This document shows positions 63,112 to 64,000 of a stretch of DNA of 64,000 nt, piece by piece (the stretch's first letter is position 1; each line of letters begins with the position of its first letter). This DNA is from Nannochloropsis oceanica. Its lineage: Eukaryota > Sar > Eustigmatophyceae > Eustigmatales > Monodopsidaceae. The position numbers and the translations under genes were made by a program. The DNA is taken from assembly GCA_004519485.1 (NCBI GenBank), contig CP038130.1, positions 806,001-870,000 on the forward strand, given 5' to 3'. Below the pieces are notes generated by a model. It made no database searches and was not told the origin of the DNA. It saw only the letters and a list, made by a program, of their open reading frames with translations.

Positions 63112-64000
63112 GGACGCGGAAATCGTAAGTGATCCGCATGCCTGCCTGACCATATGTTGCGTGTGTGTAGCAGCAGCAACAACATCCTTGCCCCCCCGGA
63201 CAAACATCTAACATTCTTTCTTTTACTCATCCACACGTATCCAGGCCCGGTCCTATGCTGGCCAGCCCCCCGGCGTGCCTGGTAATCACATGGTAAGTGC
63301 ATATGGTTAGTGGTTCGCCTTGGGAAGATGGTGAAAGAGGGGAGGAAAAGGAGAGGAAGGGCGTTTTTTTTCTTTCACAGTTTATGTGAGTTAGTAAATT
63401 TACATCTGTTGACACAAACGCAACCTTCAAACTTAAACAAAAACAGCAGCCCCAGCCTCAAGGCGGGGGGTGGGCATCGTCAAACCAAATGGTACGTGTA
63501 TCATGTTTTAATTATTCATCGTTTAGTCGGGTTCATGGCATAAGAAGATTGAAACAGATAAAGTTTGCCATTCCTTTCCTTAAGTTGTTAGTCGTCCCAA
63601 TCCCCTTGGTTCAAATAAGACACATTTTGATCTCATCTCCCCTCCCTCCCTCCCTTCTTCTTTCCACACAGTATCCTTCTGGTCCCTCTGGACCCCCTCC
63701 TCCCTCCGGCCCTCTTCCTCCTCCTCCTCCTCCTCATTCCGTTGGCCCCTATTACTACCCAACGGCTCCCCTTCCCGGCAACAACCCCACTGCTCCTGCT
63801 GCTGCTACTGCTCAGCAGTACGCACAGCAGCAGCAAGGAGTAGGACCGCAGTGGGCGAATGGTGGTGGGGGAGGAAATGGCGCTCCAGGAGGAGCAGTAG
63901 GAGGAGGAGCAGGCGGGGGGGGGCTAAGAGGGGGAAGGAATGGAGTTGGATCTGCCGCAAGTGGAGGGGTAGGTGGGGACGGATTGAGGGGAGGAAGCGC
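63112..64000 (+). CDS. Gly/Pro/Gln-rich low-complexity protein (partial, leaves the window)
   Basis: At least four exons, all phase 0: 63112-63126 (MDAEI), 63245-63292 (ARSYAGQPPGVPGNHM), 63448-63492 (QPQPQGGGWASSNQM) and from 63672 to the window end. Each ends in ATC or ATG directly before a GT donor. The open part encodes a poly-Pro stretch (PSGPPPPSGPLPPPPPPP), YYYPTAPLPGNN, a Gln run and then Gly-rich repeats with Arg (LRGGRNGVG). Such prion-like Tyr/Gln/Gly content is common in RNA-binding and stress-granule proteins, but no RRM or other domain is seen before the window ends. The family cannot be named from this part. Confidence 0.6.

Noticed and set aside
1-64000. CRISPR arrays, bacterial operons, rRNA genes, retroelements or virus-like elements
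   Set aside because: No spaced direct repeats, no rRNA-like segment, no reverse transcriptase, integrase or capsid-like frames were seen; the gene content is eukaryotic and nuclear.

Overview
This is nuclear DNA of a compact-genome eukaryote, most likely a heterokont (stramenopile) alga such as a eustigmatophyte of the Nannochloropsis/Microchloropsis type. The evidence is GT-AG introns, peroxisomal, mitochondrial and plastid targeting signals, and eukaryotic core proteins (cap methyltransferase, MCTS1, TSEN54, POP4, KIFBP, CHCHD2). A signal peptide with Phe at the predicted cleavage site points to a red-lineage secondary plastid. The taxon is inferred from gene content and style, not from a marker gene.

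Layout, left to right: end of an unknown gene (1-672, +); an unknown protein with a threefold internal repeat (1494-3345, -); KIF1-binding protein (3890-6171, +); a CMTR1-like cap 2'-O-methyltransferase (6395-8152, -); a large PPR protein (9911-14065, -); a TPR-TMEM33 fusion (15032-16496, +); a plastid-targeted COG2521-type methyltransferase (17985-19904, -); MCTS1 in seven exons (20656-22035, -); a thylakoid-lumen type FKBP (22411-23046, +); an FHA protein (23677-24675, -); a poorly defined secreted coiled-coil locus with a duplicated segment and a long purine tract (25441-27925, +).

The most unusual region is 28053-38542, all on the minus strand. It holds a PIN-LIKES type transporter (28053-30473), three apparently identical 1901-bp tandem units each with a membrane-anchored sulfotransferase, and a full-length gene joining an aspartyl/asparaginyl hydroxylase-like domain to the same sulfotransferase. 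The promoter region and N-terminal anchor of the tandem genes match the first exon and upstream region of the transporter, while the rest matches the C-terminal half of the fusion gene. A tandem duplication with one breakpoint in each gene explains this: it made a chimeric gene that gained a promoter and a signal anchor, and that was then amplified.

To the right are TSEN54 and the RNase P protein POP4 head to head (38898-41959), a disordered PWWP protein (42893-45481, +), a secretory-targeted protein with two WW domains and a long coiled coil (45915-48794, +), a type II membrane GH8 glycosidase (50084-51868, -), a gene-poor stretch with a small TIR element (53338-53490), CHCHD2/MIX17 (54184-55425, -), peptide deformylase (55812-56981, +), a dienoyl-CoA isomerase ending in a PTS1 signal (57451-58410, +), L-threonine aldolase (58928-60365, -), a small two-helix membrane protein (61729-62025, -) and the start of a Gly/Pro/Gln-rich gene that leaves the window (63112-64000, +).

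Small housekeeping genes carry several short introns, while the long disordered proteins are mostly single-exon. Many neighbours are divergent with 350-550 bp between starts, suggesting shared promoters. Splice junctions were chosen by hand from GT-AG sites, reading frame and family alignment; none has transcript support here.
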